Shown one piece after another: positions 7,643-15,900 of a stretch of 64,000 bases of DNA (the first letter of the stretch is position 1; every line of letters starts with the position of its first letter). Below the pieces are notes generated by a model, which ran no database searches, was not told the origin of the DNA, and was given only the letters and a program-made list of their open reading frames with translations. Both the position numbers and the translations under genes were made by a program. The DNA lies in NCBI GenBank assembly GCA_038214535.1, contig JBBQRS010000003.1, forward strand, positions 1-64,000, in the 5' to 3' direction. This stretch comes from JBBQRS01 sp038214535. Lineage in GTDB: Bacteria > Chloroflexota > Anaerolineae > CG2-30-64-16.

Positions 7643-8479
7643 ATGCAACCGACTGCAACCGTGAATGCGCCCAAGACCGGGGCTGCCGCGCCGCTGCTCG
7701 AAATTCGCGACCTGACCAAGACGTTCGGCGGGTTGCGCGCGGTGAGTAACTTCGACCTGACGGTGGCGCGCGGCGCGCTCGACGGGCTGATCGGCCCCAA
7801 CGGCGCGGGCAAGACAACCGCCTTTAACATGATTTCCGGGCTTTACGTGCCCACCGAGGGCGAAATCCTTTTCCGAGGCGAGGATACTGCCGGGCTGGAG
7901 CCGTTCGAGATCACCCAGATGGGCATCGGGCGCACCTTCCAGAACATCCGGTTGTTCCCGAATCTCACGGTGCTGGACAACGTGCGCGTGGCGTATCACC
8001 CCCATGCAGGGTACAGCCTGACAGATAGTCTGTTGCGCAACAAGCGGTTTGATGCCAAAGAGCGCGAGATGGTCGAGCAGGCGCGCGATTTTCTGGAGAT
8101 CTTCGGGTTGGAGCGCTACCAGTATGAGCTGGCGAAGAACCTGCCCTATGGCGAGCAGCGCCGGGTGGAAATTGCCCGCGCCCTGGCCAGCGACCCGGAG
8201 TTGCTGCTGCTGGATGAACCGGCGGCCGGGATGAACCCTAACGAGATCGCCCGCCTGATGGATCTGATTCACTTCATCCGCGATCGTTTCAACCTGACCA
8301 TCTTGCTGATCGAACACCAGATGCGGTTGGTCATGAACATCTGCGAGCGCATCACGGTGATGGATTTCGGCGAGGTGATCGCCCGGGGCAATGCGCGCGA
8401 GATTCAAAACAACGTCCGGGTGATCGAAGCGTATCTGGGCCGCGGCGCGATCAGCAAAGCCGGCGTCAAGCTGGACTGA
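7643..8479 (+). CDS. livG: Branched-chain amino-acid ABC transporter ATP-binding protein LivG
   Basis: Cytoplasmic ATPase of the LIV importer. In the 278-residue form: Walker A GPNGAGKTT, Q-loop region with FQNIRLFPNLTVLDNV, ABC signature variant LPYGEQRRVEIARAL (LSGG is replaced by PYGE, as usual for LivG), Walker B LLLLDEPAAGMN and the switch His in LLIEHQMRLVMN. The C-terminal VIEAYLG is characteristic of LivG. ATG 7643 has GGAGG five bases upstream; in-frame GTG 7628 and ATG 7631, overlapping the livM stop, are alternatives. Overlap with livM indicates one operon. Confidence 0.94.
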   Translation: MQPTATVNAPKTGAAAPLLEIRDLTKTFGGLRAVSNFDLTVARGALDGLIGPNGAGKTTAFNMISGLYVPTEGEILFRGEDTAGLEPFEITQMGIGRTFQNIRLFPNLTVLDNVRVAYHPHAGYSLTDSLLRNKRFDAKEREMVEQARDFLEIFGLERYQYELAKNLPYGEQRRVEIARALASDPELLLLDEPAAGMNPNEIARLMDLIHFIRDRFNLTILLIEHQMRLVMNICERITVMDFGEVIARGNAREIQNNVRVIEAYLGRGAISKAGVKLD

Positions 8480-8506
8480 TGCGATATTTGATCGAGACGG
8501 AGACAC

Positions 8507-9217
8507 ATGCTACTCGAAGTTCAAGATCTTAACGTTTATTACGGCGCGATTCACGCCTTGCAGGGGATTGATTTCAACGTCGAAGAAGGCGAGATTGTCA
8601 CGCTGATCGGCGCGAACGGGGCGGGCAAGTCCACGACCCTGAAGACCGTCTCGGGGTTGCTGCACCCGCGCGTGGGCGACGTGCAATTGCGCGACCAATC
8701 GCTGGTCAATATGCCGGCGCAGGACATTGTGAAGCAGGGTGTGGTGCACGTGCCCGAAGGCCGCAAGATTTTCGCCACGCTCACCGTGCAGGAAAACCTG
8801 GAGATGGGCGCGTTCACGCGCAACGATTCGGCTGAGATTAAACGAACCATGGAGCGCGTGTTCAGGAGTTTCCCGCGCCTGAAGGAGCGGTTGGGGCAGC
8901 TTGGCGGCACGCTTTCCGGCGGCGAACAACAGATGCTGGCGATTGGCCGCGGCATGATGGCACAACCCAAGTTGCTGTTGCTGGATGAGCCGTCTATGGG
9001 GCTGGCGCCGATCCTCGTCGAAGAGATTTTCGCCATTATCCAGGAGATCAACGCGCAAGGTGTGAGCATCCTGTTGGTCGAGCAGAACGCGCTGATGGCG
9101 CTCTCGGTGGCGCACCGCGCGTATGTGCTGGAGACGGGACGCATTGTGTTGTCGGGTACGGGCAAGGAATTGATCAACAACGACCAGGTGATGCAGGCTT
9201 ATCTGGGAGGACATTGA
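8507..9217 (+). CDS. livF: Branched-chain amino-acid ABC transporter ATP-binding protein LivF
   Basis: Second ATPase of the LIV importer, heterodimerising with LivG. The 236 residues are the usual LivF length. Motifs: LNVYYGAIHALQGI at the N-terminus, Walker A GANGAGKST, VHVPEGRKIFATLTVQENL (LivF-specific Q-loop context), signature LSGGEQQMLAIGRGM, Walker B LLLLDEPSMGLAP and switch His replaced in context LLVEQNA (LivF normally has EQN here). It ends QAYLGG. ATG 8507 lies 27 nt after livG with a GGAGAC site. Confidence 0.95.
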   Translation: MLLEVQDLNVYYGAIHALQGIDFNVEEGEIVTLIGANGAGKSTTLKTVSGLLHPRVGDVQLRDQSLVNMPAQDIVKQGVVHVPEGRKIFATLTVQENLEMGAFTRNDSAEIKRTMERVFRSFPRLKERLGQLGGTLSGGEQQMLAIGRGMMAQPKLLLLDEPSMGLAPILVEEIFAIIQEINAQGVSILLVEQNALMALSVAHRAYVLETGRIVLSGTGKELINNDQVMQAYLGGH

Positions 9218-10121
9218 TCTCCTGGACACGATCCAACTGACCGAGGATGCGTATCAACTCCACGGCGGAACCAACACCGGCCTGATCCTGGACCGCGAGA
9301 CGGGCCGGGCCATATTGGTGGATGCCGGCCTGGACAGCGACACGGCGAAGAAGATCTTGCGCGCGGTGGACGGGCTGGGACTACGCCTGAGCGCCGTGAT
9401 CATTACCCATGCGCACGCCGATCATTTCGGCGGCGCGGCGACGATTCGCAATCGCGCCGGCGTGCCCGTGTATGCCCCGACGCTGGAGGCGGCGGTCATC
9501 GCCAACCCCCTGCTCGAACCGCTTTATCTGTTCTCCGGTGCGGCGCCGATGGCCGAGTTGCGCCATAAGTTCACCCTGGCCCAGCCTTGCGCGGTGGATG
9601 CGATCATCGAGGCCGGCGATGCTGTGATCGGCGGCATCACTGTTCGGGCGATCCCTGCGCCGGGTCACGCGCCCAACCAGATGATGATCGCCGGGGGCGG
9701 GGTCTGCTTTGTGGCGGACGCCTGCTTTGCGCCTGAGGTTGTCGCCAAACATGGCATCCCGTTCTACACGGACGTGATCCAGACCCTCGAGACTCTGCAC
9801 GCGTTGCAGACGCTCAATGGGCAGTATCGCTATTTTGTGCCGGGCCACGGCGACGCGACGCCGGAGATCGGGCCGTGGGCCGCGGCGAACGCGGAGCGCC
9901 TTGCGGCCATTCGCGAGGCGGTCTACGCGGCGCTGGCGGACGTTGCAGGGCCGGATGAGATTCTGGCGCGGGTTGCAGAACGCCTGGATGTGACGATTCC
10001 GAACCCGGTGGTTCACTGCCTGATGCGCACGACGATCATGGCGTGCCTCAGCGCCTTGCAGGCTGAGGGCCGCGCGACAGTCAATGTTAATGCAAACCGA
10101 TTGGCGTGGAAAGTCAATTGA
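9213..10121 (+). CDS. MBL-fold metallo-hydrolase with non-canonical start
   Basis: Probable Zn-dependent hydrolase of the metallo-beta-lactamase superfamily. It has THAHADHFGG (HxHxDH at 9408-9425), GHAPNQ, VADACF and VPGHGD, the metal-ligand blocks in the right order. Family-like sequence (DAYQLHGGTNTGLILD) continues upstream of the first ATG/GTG/TTG codon (TTG 9315) up to the in-frame stop at 9189, with no conventional start between. I place the start at ATT 9213, overlapping the livF stop as ATTGA, with GGGAGG just upstream; CTG 9222, 11 nt after GGGAGG, is also possible. From 9213 it has 302 residues. The C-terminal 70 residues are helical. Its substrate is unknown; the link with livF suggests co-expression with the transporter. 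Confidence 0.8.
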   Translation: MDLLDTIQLTEDAYQLHGGTNTGLILDRETGRAILVDAGLDSDTAKKILRAVDGLGLRLSAVIITHAHADHFGGAATIRNRAGVPVYAPTLEAAVIANPLLEPLYLFSGAAPMAELRHKFTLAQPCAVDAIIEAGDAVIGGITVRAIPAPGHAPNQMMIAGGGVCFVADACFAPEVVAKHGIPFYTDVIQTLETLHALQTLNGQYRYFVPGHGDATPEIGPWAAANAERLAAIREAVYAALADVAGPDEILARVAERLDVTIPNPVVHCLMRTTIMACLSALQAEGRATVNVNANRLAWKVN

Positions 10122-10146
10122 CAGCGACTGTCGGGCAATCTATAAT
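10118..10146 (+). promoter_or_regulatory. Perfect consensus promoter of the hybrid transporter locus
   Basis: TTGACA (10118-10123) overlaps the stop codon of the MBL gene; after exactly 17 nt comes TATAAT (10141-10146). The predicted start near 10153 gives a leader of about 150 nt. This separates the hybrid transporter from the liv operon. Confidence 0.8.
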
Positions 10147-10305
10147 GTTAACTTCAATCTAATATCCTCTCTCGGCTTGCCCATCGTCGCGCCCGCCATC
10201 GAATGCGCTGGAAGGAGGCGCGACCGCTTTGTCCTTGCTGCCTGATGCTCTATCACTCGAACATTTCGTATGTGTTCCCAATGTCCACCTGGAGGAGAAA
10301 GTTCA

Positions 10306-12762
10306 ATGAAAAACTATCGTGTGTTCGTCCTGCTGGCCGTCGCCATCTTGTTGATGGGGACGCTGGCAGCCTGCGCCGGGCGCCAACCCGCGCCCGGTGA
10401 GCCGGCGGCCGTAGAGGCGACGGTCGCCCCTGCTGCGGAGGAGCCGGAAGCTGCTCCTGCGCCGACAAACGCCCCGATGAAGAAGTTCGTCATCGCCACC
10501 GACGCCGCGTTCCCGCCCATGGAATATGTGGATGAGAGCAAGGAGATCGTCGGTTTTGACATGGACCTGATCGCGGCCATTGCTAAAGATCAGGGATTCG
10601 AATACGAAATCAAGAACACTGCCTGGGACGGCATCTTCGCCGGTCTCGAAGGCGGCGAGTATAACGGCATCCTCTCTGCCGTGACCATAACCGATGATCG
10701 CAAGAAGGTGTATGATTTCTCGGAACCCTACATCAATGCGGGGCAGGCGGTTGTGGTGCGCGCGGATGAGACCGCCATCACCGGCGATCAGGACCTTTCC
10801 GGTAAGACGGTCGGCGCGCAGATCGGCACGACCGGCGCCTTCGCCGTGCAAGGGATTGACGGCGCGACGCTGAAAGAGTATGACTCCATTGATCTGGCCC
10901 TGCTCGACCTGGTGAACAAGAACCTGGACGCGGTGGTGGTTGACACCCCGGTGGCGGCCGACTATGCGCTGGCGTCGGATCAGTTCAGCGGCAAGCTGAT
11001 GATCGTGGGCGAGCCGTTCACGGATGAGTACTACGGTCTGACCGTGAAGCGGGGCGACCCCAGCGGGCTGGCGGCGCTGTTCAACGCCGGCCTGGCGAAC
11101 GTCAAGGCCAACGGCGAGTATGACAAGATCTACGCCAAATGGATCGGCGGCACCGGCGCGGCGATGGCCCCAGAAACTGAAGCCGAAGGCGGCAACCAGG
11201 CTGTCGTGACCGATACCAGCTACAGCGCGGTCAACTGCGACTACGGCGGTCTCATCAAGTCTATCGAAGCGGTGGATGACCTGACTGTCAAGTTCACCCT
11301 GTGCTCCTCCGACGTGGCGTTCCCGTCGAAGGTCGCGTTCTCGGCTTTTGGCATCCAGTCCTCCGAACATCTGCAAGCGATGGGCGGCGGCGGCGTGGAG
11401 CTGATCGAGAACCCCATCGGCACCGGCCCTTACAAGCTGGAAAAGTGGCAGAAGGGCGACAGCCTCATCATGACGCGCAACCCCGATTACTGGGGCGAGC
11501 CCGCCAAGACCGACACCCTGGTCTTCCGCTGGAGCAAGGAAGGCGCGGCCCGTCTGCTCGAGTTGCAGGCCGGCACCGTAGATGGCATTGACAACCCCAG
11601 CCCCGATGACTTTGCGGTGGTCGAAGGTGATGACACCCTGAAGTTGTACCCGCGCCCGGCGCTGAACATCTTCTACCTGGGCTTGAATCACGACCGGGCC
11701 CCGCTGGACAATGATCTGGTGCGCCAGGCGTTGGCCGTGGGCATTGATCGCCAGCGCATCGTGGACAACTTCTACCCCGCCGGCTCTGAGGTGGCGAGCC
11801 ACTTCACGCCGTGCGCGATTCCCGGCGGCTGTGATGGCGACGCATGGTATGAATATGACCCTGCGAAGGCCAAAGAACTGCTGAAGCAGGCCGGTTTCGA
11901 GAATGGCTTCGAGATCGAGCTCTCCTACCGCGATGTTGTGCGCAGCTACTTGCCCGAACCGGCGTTGGTGGCTACGGACATCCAGGCGCAGTTGAAGGAC
12001 CTGGGCATCACCGCGAACATCAACGTAATGGAGTCGGGCGCGTTCCTGGACGCCAGCGACCGCGGCGAGTTGGACATGTTCCTGCTGGGCTGGGGCGCGG
12101 ATTACCCCGATCAGACGAACTTCCTGGATTATCACTTCGGTGAAGGGGCCAGCGCGTCGTTTGGCGCAGGCTTCCCCGATATCTGGGCCGTGCTGGCCGA
12201 GGCTGCATCGCTGTCTGACCCGGCGGCGCGCAACGCGTTGTACGCCGATGCGAACAACCTGATCCGCGAACATATCCCGATGATTCCGGTGGCGCACGGT
12301 GGTTCGGCGACGGCGTTCAAGGCCGACGTGGAGGGCGCACACGCCAGCCCGTTGGGCAATGAGAACTTTGCCAGCATGACCCCCGGCGACCGCGCGCAGT
12401 TTGTGTGGATGCAGAACGCCGAACCGATCAGCCTCTACTGCGCCGACGAGACAGACGGCGAGTCGCTGCGGGCGTGTGAGCAGATGCAGGAATCGCTACT
12501 GGCCTATGAGATCGGCGGGACGGCTGTAGAGCCTGGCCTGGCAGAGAGCTTCACCGTCAATGATGACCTGACCCAGTACACCTTCAAGCTGCGACCGAAC
12601 GTCAAGTTCCATGACGGCACGACGCTGGACGCGAAGGACGTCGTCCTGACGTATGCGGTGCAGTGGGACGCCGCGCATCCGTTGCACAAGGGGCGCGACG
12701 GCTCGTTCACCTATTTCCCCGGCCTGTTCGGGCAGTTCCTGAACGCGCCGCCGGCCGAATAA
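10306..12762 (+). CDS. Fusion lipoprotein: SBP family 3 plus circularly permuted SBP family 5
   Basis: An 818-residue extracytoplasmic binding protein. The start is ATG 10306 after GGAGGAG. Residues 1-23 are a lipoprotein signal (LAAC, Cys23), then an Ala/Pro/Glu linker. Residues about 58-280 form a polar amino-acid-type SBP_bac_3 domain (FVIATDAAFPPMEYVDE, GFDMDLIAAIAK, FSEPYI). Residues about 308-690 are the middle and C-terminal parts of a peptide-type SBP_bac_5 domain (IGTGPYKLEKW, NPDYWG, LLELQAGTVDGIDNP, VRQALAVGIDRQRI). Residues about 695-818 are the part normally at the N-terminus (DETDGESLRACEQ, GTAVEPGLAES, VKFHDGTTLDAKDV), so the family-5 domain is circularly permuted. Downstream genes supply Dpp-type and Gln-type permeases, matching both halves. 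Specificity is unknown; a historical gene fusion is the simplest explanation. Confidence 0.85.
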   Translation: MKNYRVFVLLAVAILLMGTLAACAGRQPAPGEPAAVEATVAPAAEEPEAAPAPTNAPMKKFVIATDAAFPPMEYVDESKEIVGFDMDLIAAIAKDQGFEYEIKNTAWDGIFAGLEGGEYNGILSAVTITDDRKKVYDFSEPYINAGQAVVVRADETAITGDQDLSGKTVGAQIGTTGAFAVQGIDGATLKEYDSIDLALLDLVNKNLDAVVVDTPVAADYALASDQFSGKLMIVGEPFTDEYYGLTVKRGDPSGLAALFNAGLANVKANGEYDKIYAKWIGGTGAAMAPETEAEGGNQAVVTDTSYSAVNCDYGGLIKSIEAVDDLTVKFTLCSSDVAFPSKVAFSAFGIQSSEHLQAMGGGGVELIENPIGTGPYKLEKWQKGDSLIMTRNPDYWGEPAKTDTLVFRWSKEGAARLLELQAGTVDGIDNPSPDDFAVVEGDDTLKLYPRPALNIFYLGLNHDRAPLDNDLVRQALAVGIDRQRIVDNFYPAGSEVASHFTPCAIPGGCDGDAWYEYDPAKAKELLKQAGFENGFEIELSYRDVVRSYLPEPALVATDIQAQLKDLGITANINVMESGAFLDASDRGELDMFLLGWGADYPDQTNFLDYHFGEGASASFGAGFPDIWAVLAEAASLSDPAARNALYADANNLIREHIPMIPVAHGGSATAFKADVEGAHASPLGNENFASMTPGDRAQFVWMQNAEPISLYCADETDGESLRACEQMQESLLAYEIGGTAVEPGLAESFTVNDDLTQYTFKLRPNVKFHDGTTLDAKDVVLTYAVQWDAAHPLHKGRDGSFTYFPGLFGQFLNAPPAE

Positions 12763-12773
12763 CGTACGAGCAT

Positions 12774-12868
12774 CCGGGGGGACGGAGACACAAGAACGCC
12801 CCCCCGGCATATCGTTCTAAACGTCGCGGGCGCAGTCGGATAGCACGAAATGCGGTCAGGCTGCGCCC
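12774..12868 (+). other. Two intercistronic hairpins between the binding protein and permease genes
   Basis: CCGGGGGG (12774-12781) pairs with CCCCCCGG (12800-12807) over an 18-nt loop. GGGCGCAG (12828-12835) pairs with CTGCGCCC (12861-12868), followed by a weak CTTTG. As after livK, these may raise the ratio of binding protein to permease. Confidence 0.55.
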
Positions 12869-12916
12869 CTTTGCTATTAACGGATCATTGCAACCCATCT
12901 GACAGGGTGTAGCGCC

Positions 12917-13993
12917 ATGTTTCGGTATATCGGACAACGACTACTCGCAGCGATTCCGGTGCTGATCGGCATCCTTTTCATCACGTTTGCGATGGCGCGC
13001 CTGCTGCCCGGCGATCCGTGCCGGGCGATGCTGGGCGAGAAGGCCACCGATCAGATTTGCGACGCGTTCAACGAACGCTACGGCCTCAACGAGCCGATCC
13101 CCGTGCAGTTTGGCATCTATATGCGCGACGTGCTGCACGGCGACCTGGGGGAATCTTACCGTTACGGCAAGCCGGTGACCGACATTTTGATCGAACGGCT
13201 GCCGATGACGATCGAGCTTTCGCTGGCGGCGCTCGCCTTTGCCGTGCTGGTGGGGTTGCCGCTGGGCGTGATTTCCGCCGTAAAGCGGAATTCAGCGGTA
13301 GACGTGGGCACGATGCTGATCGCCAACACGGGCGTCTCGATGCCGGTGTTCTGGCTGGGGCTGATGCTGGCCTACATTTTCGGCCTGCTCTTGAAGGATA
13401 CGCCGTTCTGGCTGCCGCCATCCGGCCGCAACAGTTCGGGGATGATCCTGCCCTCGCTGATCGAGACGTGGAACCTCAATCTCACGTCCGGTCCGGCCTA
13501 TTCTGTGCTGATGTTCCTTTCAAACTTGCATCTTTTCAACTCATTTGTGACGGGAAACTGGCCGGTGTTCGTGGATACGGCCCGGCATTTGATCCTGCCG
13601 GCGGTGGCGCTGGGGACGATCCCGCTGGCGTTGATTGCTCGGATGACTCGCTCCAGTCTACTCGAGGTGCTGAGCCAGGATTACATCCGCACGGCGCGCG
13701 CCAAGGGCCTGCGCGAGCGGGTTGTAGTGTTGCGACACGGCTTTCGCAACGCGCTGATCCCGGTCATTACCATCATCGGGCTTTCGCTGGGCGCGCTGCT
13801 GGGCGGCGCGGTGCTCACGGAGACGATCTTCAGCCTTTCGGGTGTGGGCCGGATATTATTTGACGCCATCCAGGCGCGCGATTACGCCATCGTGCAGGGC
13901 ATCACACTGATTATCGCCGCGACGTATGTGATGATCAACCTGTTCGTGGATGTGACCTATGCGTTTCTTGATCCGCGCGTGCGGCTGGGCTAG
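12917..13993 (+). CDS. Peptide-type ABC transporter permease (DppB/OppB family)
   Basis: Inner-membrane permease with the DppB N-terminal signature: MFRYIGQRLLAAIPVLIGILFITFAMARLLPGDP. It then has GLNEPIPVQFGIYMRDVLHGDLGESYRYGKPV. The BPD_transp_1 core follows at about 90-358 with the ATPase-contact EAA loop SQDYIRTARAKGLRERVVVLRHGFRNALIP and C-terminal FVDVTYAFLDPRVRLG. The 358 residues include an insertion of about 40 residues near 165-210 between membrane helices. The start ATG 12917 is confirmed by family alignment. It pairs with the DppC-type permease seven bases downstream. No DppD/DppF ATPase lies in the window. Confidence 0.93.
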   Translation: MFRYIGQRLLAAIPVLIGILFITFAMARLLPGDPCRAMLGEKATDQICDAFNERYGLNEPIPVQFGIYMRDVLHGDLGESYRYGKPVTDILIERLPMTIELSLAALAFAVLVGLPLGVISAVKRNSAVDVGTMLIANTGVSMPVFWLGLMLAYIFGLLLKDTPFWLPPSGRNSSGMILPSLIETWNLNLTSGPAYSVLMFLSNLHLFNSFVTGNWPVFVDTARHLILPAVALGTIPLALIARMTRSSLLEVLSQDYIRTARAKGLRERVVVLRHGFRNALIPVITIIGLSLGALLGGAVLTETIFSLSGVGRILFDAIQARDYAIVQGITLIIAATYVMINLFVDVTYAFLDPRVRLG

Positions 13994-13999
13994 GACGCG

Positions 14000-14929
14000 A
14001 TGAATAACGAACCTGCCAATCCCGAGCAAGTGTTGACGCGACCGCCGCGCACGCCGACGCAGGATGCACTGAACTCGCTGATCCGCAATCGCAGCGCGCA
14101 GGTGGGCATGGTGATTCTTGCGATTATGATCGTGGTGGCGATCTTTGCGCCAATCATCGCGCCCTATGAGCCGAATGCCGTGCTGATCGGCAAGGAAAAT
14201 GTGAAGAAGCGCCAGCCGCCGTGTATTCATCTGCTGGGCTGCCCCGTGGATCAACCCCAGCACATCATGGGCACCGACGGCAACGTGCGTGACCAGTTCA
14301 GCCGCGTGGTCTACGGGTCGCGCGTATCCCTGTTTGTGGGCTTTTCCACCGTCGGTTTTGCGATCATCATCGGCACGACGCTGGGGGCGATTGCGGGATA
14401 TGTGGGGGGCGCGACCGATAATCTCATCATGCGCCTGATGGACGTGCTGCTGGCCTTTCCGGCGCTGCTGCTGGCAATCGCCATCGTCACGGTGTTGGGG
14501 GAAGGGTTGATCAACGCCCTGCTGGCGATCGGGATTGTCTCGATCCCGGTGTACGCGCGCGTCAGCCGCGCCAGCGTGCTCTCTATTAAGGAGTTGGAGT
14601 TCGTGACGGCGGCGCGGGCCGTCGGTGTTCCAGACGCCAGAATCCTGGGCAAGAGCATCCTGCCGCACGTGTTAACGCCGTTGATCGTGGCGGGCACGTT
14701 AGGCATCGCCACCGCGATCCTCGACGCGGCCGCGCTGTCATTTCTGGGACTCGGGGCGCAGCCACCGATGGCGGAATGGGGCTCGATGCTGGGCGCGGAG
14801 CGGAACCAGGTGTTCACCGCGCCGCATCTGGTGTTCTTTCCCGGCCTGGCGATTATGTTGACGGTGCTGGGTTTCAACCTGCTGGGTGATGGGTTACGCG
14901 ATGCCCTCGACCCGCGGCTGCGGAAGTAG
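14000..14929 (+). CDS. Peptide-type ABC transporter permease (DppC/OppC family)
   Basis: Partner permease of the preceding DppB-type protein. The 309 residues begin with a cytoplasmic segment and the OppC_N helix (GMVILAIMIVVAIFAPIIAPYEPN), then a periplasmic loop containing two Cys (PPCIHLLGCPVD), GTDGNVRDQFSRVVYGSRVSL (family GTDxxGRDxxSRxxxGxRxSL), and a BPD_transp_1 core with coupling loop IKELEFVTAARAVGVPDARILGKSILPHVLTPLIV. It ends with GDGLRDALDPRLRK. Seven bases separate it from the dppB-type gene. Confidence 0.93.
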   Translation: MNNEPANPEQVLTRPPRTPTQDALNSLIRNRSAQVGMVILAIMIVVAIFAPIIAPYEPNAVLIGKENVKKRQPPCIHLLGCPVDQPQHIMGTDGNVRDQFSRVVYGSRVSLFVGFSTVGFAIIIGTTLGAIAGYVGGATDNLIMRLMDVLLAFPALLLAIAIVTVLGEGLINALLAIGIVSIPVYARVSRASVLSIKELEFVTAARAVGVPDARILGKSILPHVLTPLIVAGTLGIATAILDAAALSFLGLGAQPPMAEWGSMLGAERNQVFTAPHLVFFPGLAIMLTVLGFNLLGDGLRDALDPRLRK

Positions 14930-14945
14930 ATACTCGATATGCATA

Positions 14946-14975
14946 TTGGACGCGCGCTGAATCGTCCGATATACT
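14946..14975 (+). promoter_or_regulatory. Promoter ahead of the polar amino-acid permease gene
   Basis: TTGGAC (14946-14951), an 18-nt spacer and TATACT (14970-14975), with a predicted start near 14982. The amino-acid permease and ATPase pair could therefore be transcribed separately from the peptide permeases. Confidence 0.5.
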
Positions 14976-15030
14976 GAATCTGTGCCGTGGTTGTTCGGTA
15001 CATTGCCACGCGATGCGATGAGGAAATCAG

Positions 15031-15891
15031 ATGCCCGATTCATCTCCATCCTTCACCCTGCCCGATCCACCCATCAAGCCATCGGGCTTCGACGTAGGGC
15101 GCGCCATGTGGCGGCGCTACGACCGCTGGTGGCTGCTGCTGTTCGCCGTCATCGGTCTGGTCGTGTTCCTGGTACGTAAAGTCCCGGAACCGTACGCCGA
15201 GATCTTTGCGTTCGTCCAGGATGGCATCATTGTCACCCTTAAGATCACGATTGTCTCGTTCTTCTTTATCCTCATCGTCGGCATGATCGGCGGTCTGGGC
15301 CGCGTCTCGAACAACAAACTTATCCACGGTACGGCGTCGCTTTATGTGGAGATCGTGCGCGGCATCCCGGTGCTGGTGTGGTTGCTGTGGATCTGGTACG
15401 CGCTGCCGCAGGTGCGCGACCTTGTGGGCACTGCGATTGCAGGTGTTTTCCCGACGGTGGGCCAGTTCCTCCTCGATATCCGGTTCGAGCCGTTCGTGGC
15501 GGCGGTTGTCGGTTTCACGGTGGCTTACGGCGCGTATATGACGGAGATTTTCCGCGCCGGCATCCAGTCCATCCCCAAGGGGCAGATGGAAGCGGCGCGC
15601 TCGCTGGGCATGAATTATCTGCAAGCGATGCGCTTTGTGATCTTGCCGCAGGCCGTGCGGGTGATCTTGCCGCCGCTGGGCAATGAGTTTGTGACCCTGT
15701 TGAAGGATTCCTCGCTCGTTTCGGTGTTAGCCGTTTCTGACCTCACGCGGCGCGGACGTGAATATGTTGCGCGCAGCTTTTTGAGTTTTGATACGTTTAC
15801 TATGGTAGCGATGATTTATCTCATCATGACGTTGTTCTTCACGCGCTTCTTCACGGCGGTCGAACGACGTTTGAGTATTGATAAGCACTAG
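15031..15891 (+). CDS. Polar amino-acid ABC transporter permease (HisM/GlnP type)
   Basis: Inner-membrane permease of the HisMQ/GlnP family (286 residues). A cytoplasmic N-terminus of about 30 residues and one helix (LLLFAVIGLVVFLV) precede the core: FVQDGIIVTLKITIVSFFFILIVGMIGGLGRVSNN, YVEIVRGIPVLVWLLWIWYALP, VAYGAYMTEIFRAGIQSIPKGQMEAARSLGMN (the EAA coupling loop), and FVTLLKDSSLVSVLAVSDLTRRGREYVARSF. All are hallmark blocks for amino-acid importers. ATG 15031 follows GAGGAAA. It is followed after nine bases by a GlnQ-type ATPase pseudogene. The SBP_bac_3 half of the upstream fusion lipoprotein is the obvious binding partner. Confidence 0.93.
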   Translation: MPDSSPSFTLPDPPIKPSGFDVGRAMWRRYDRWWLLLFAVIGLVVFLVRKVPEPYAEIFAFVQDGIIVTLKITIVSFFFILIVGMIGGLGRVSNNKLIHGTASLYVEIVRGIPVLVWLLWIWYALPQVRDLVGTAIAGVFPTVGQFLLDIRFEPFVAAVVGFTVAYGAYMTEIFRAGIQSIPKGQMEAARSLGMNYLQAMRFVILPQAVRVILPPLGNEFVTLLKDSSLVSVLAVSDLTRRGREYVARSFLSFDTFTMVAMIYLIMTLFFTRFFTAVERRLSIDKH

Positions 15892-15900
15892 GAATATCGT

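Noticed and set aside
10306..12762. Frameshifted or chimeric pair of binding-protein genes
   Set aside because: The frame is continuous for 818 codons with a linker-like junction, and both permease types follow; an assembly artefact remains possible but is not indicated by the sequence.
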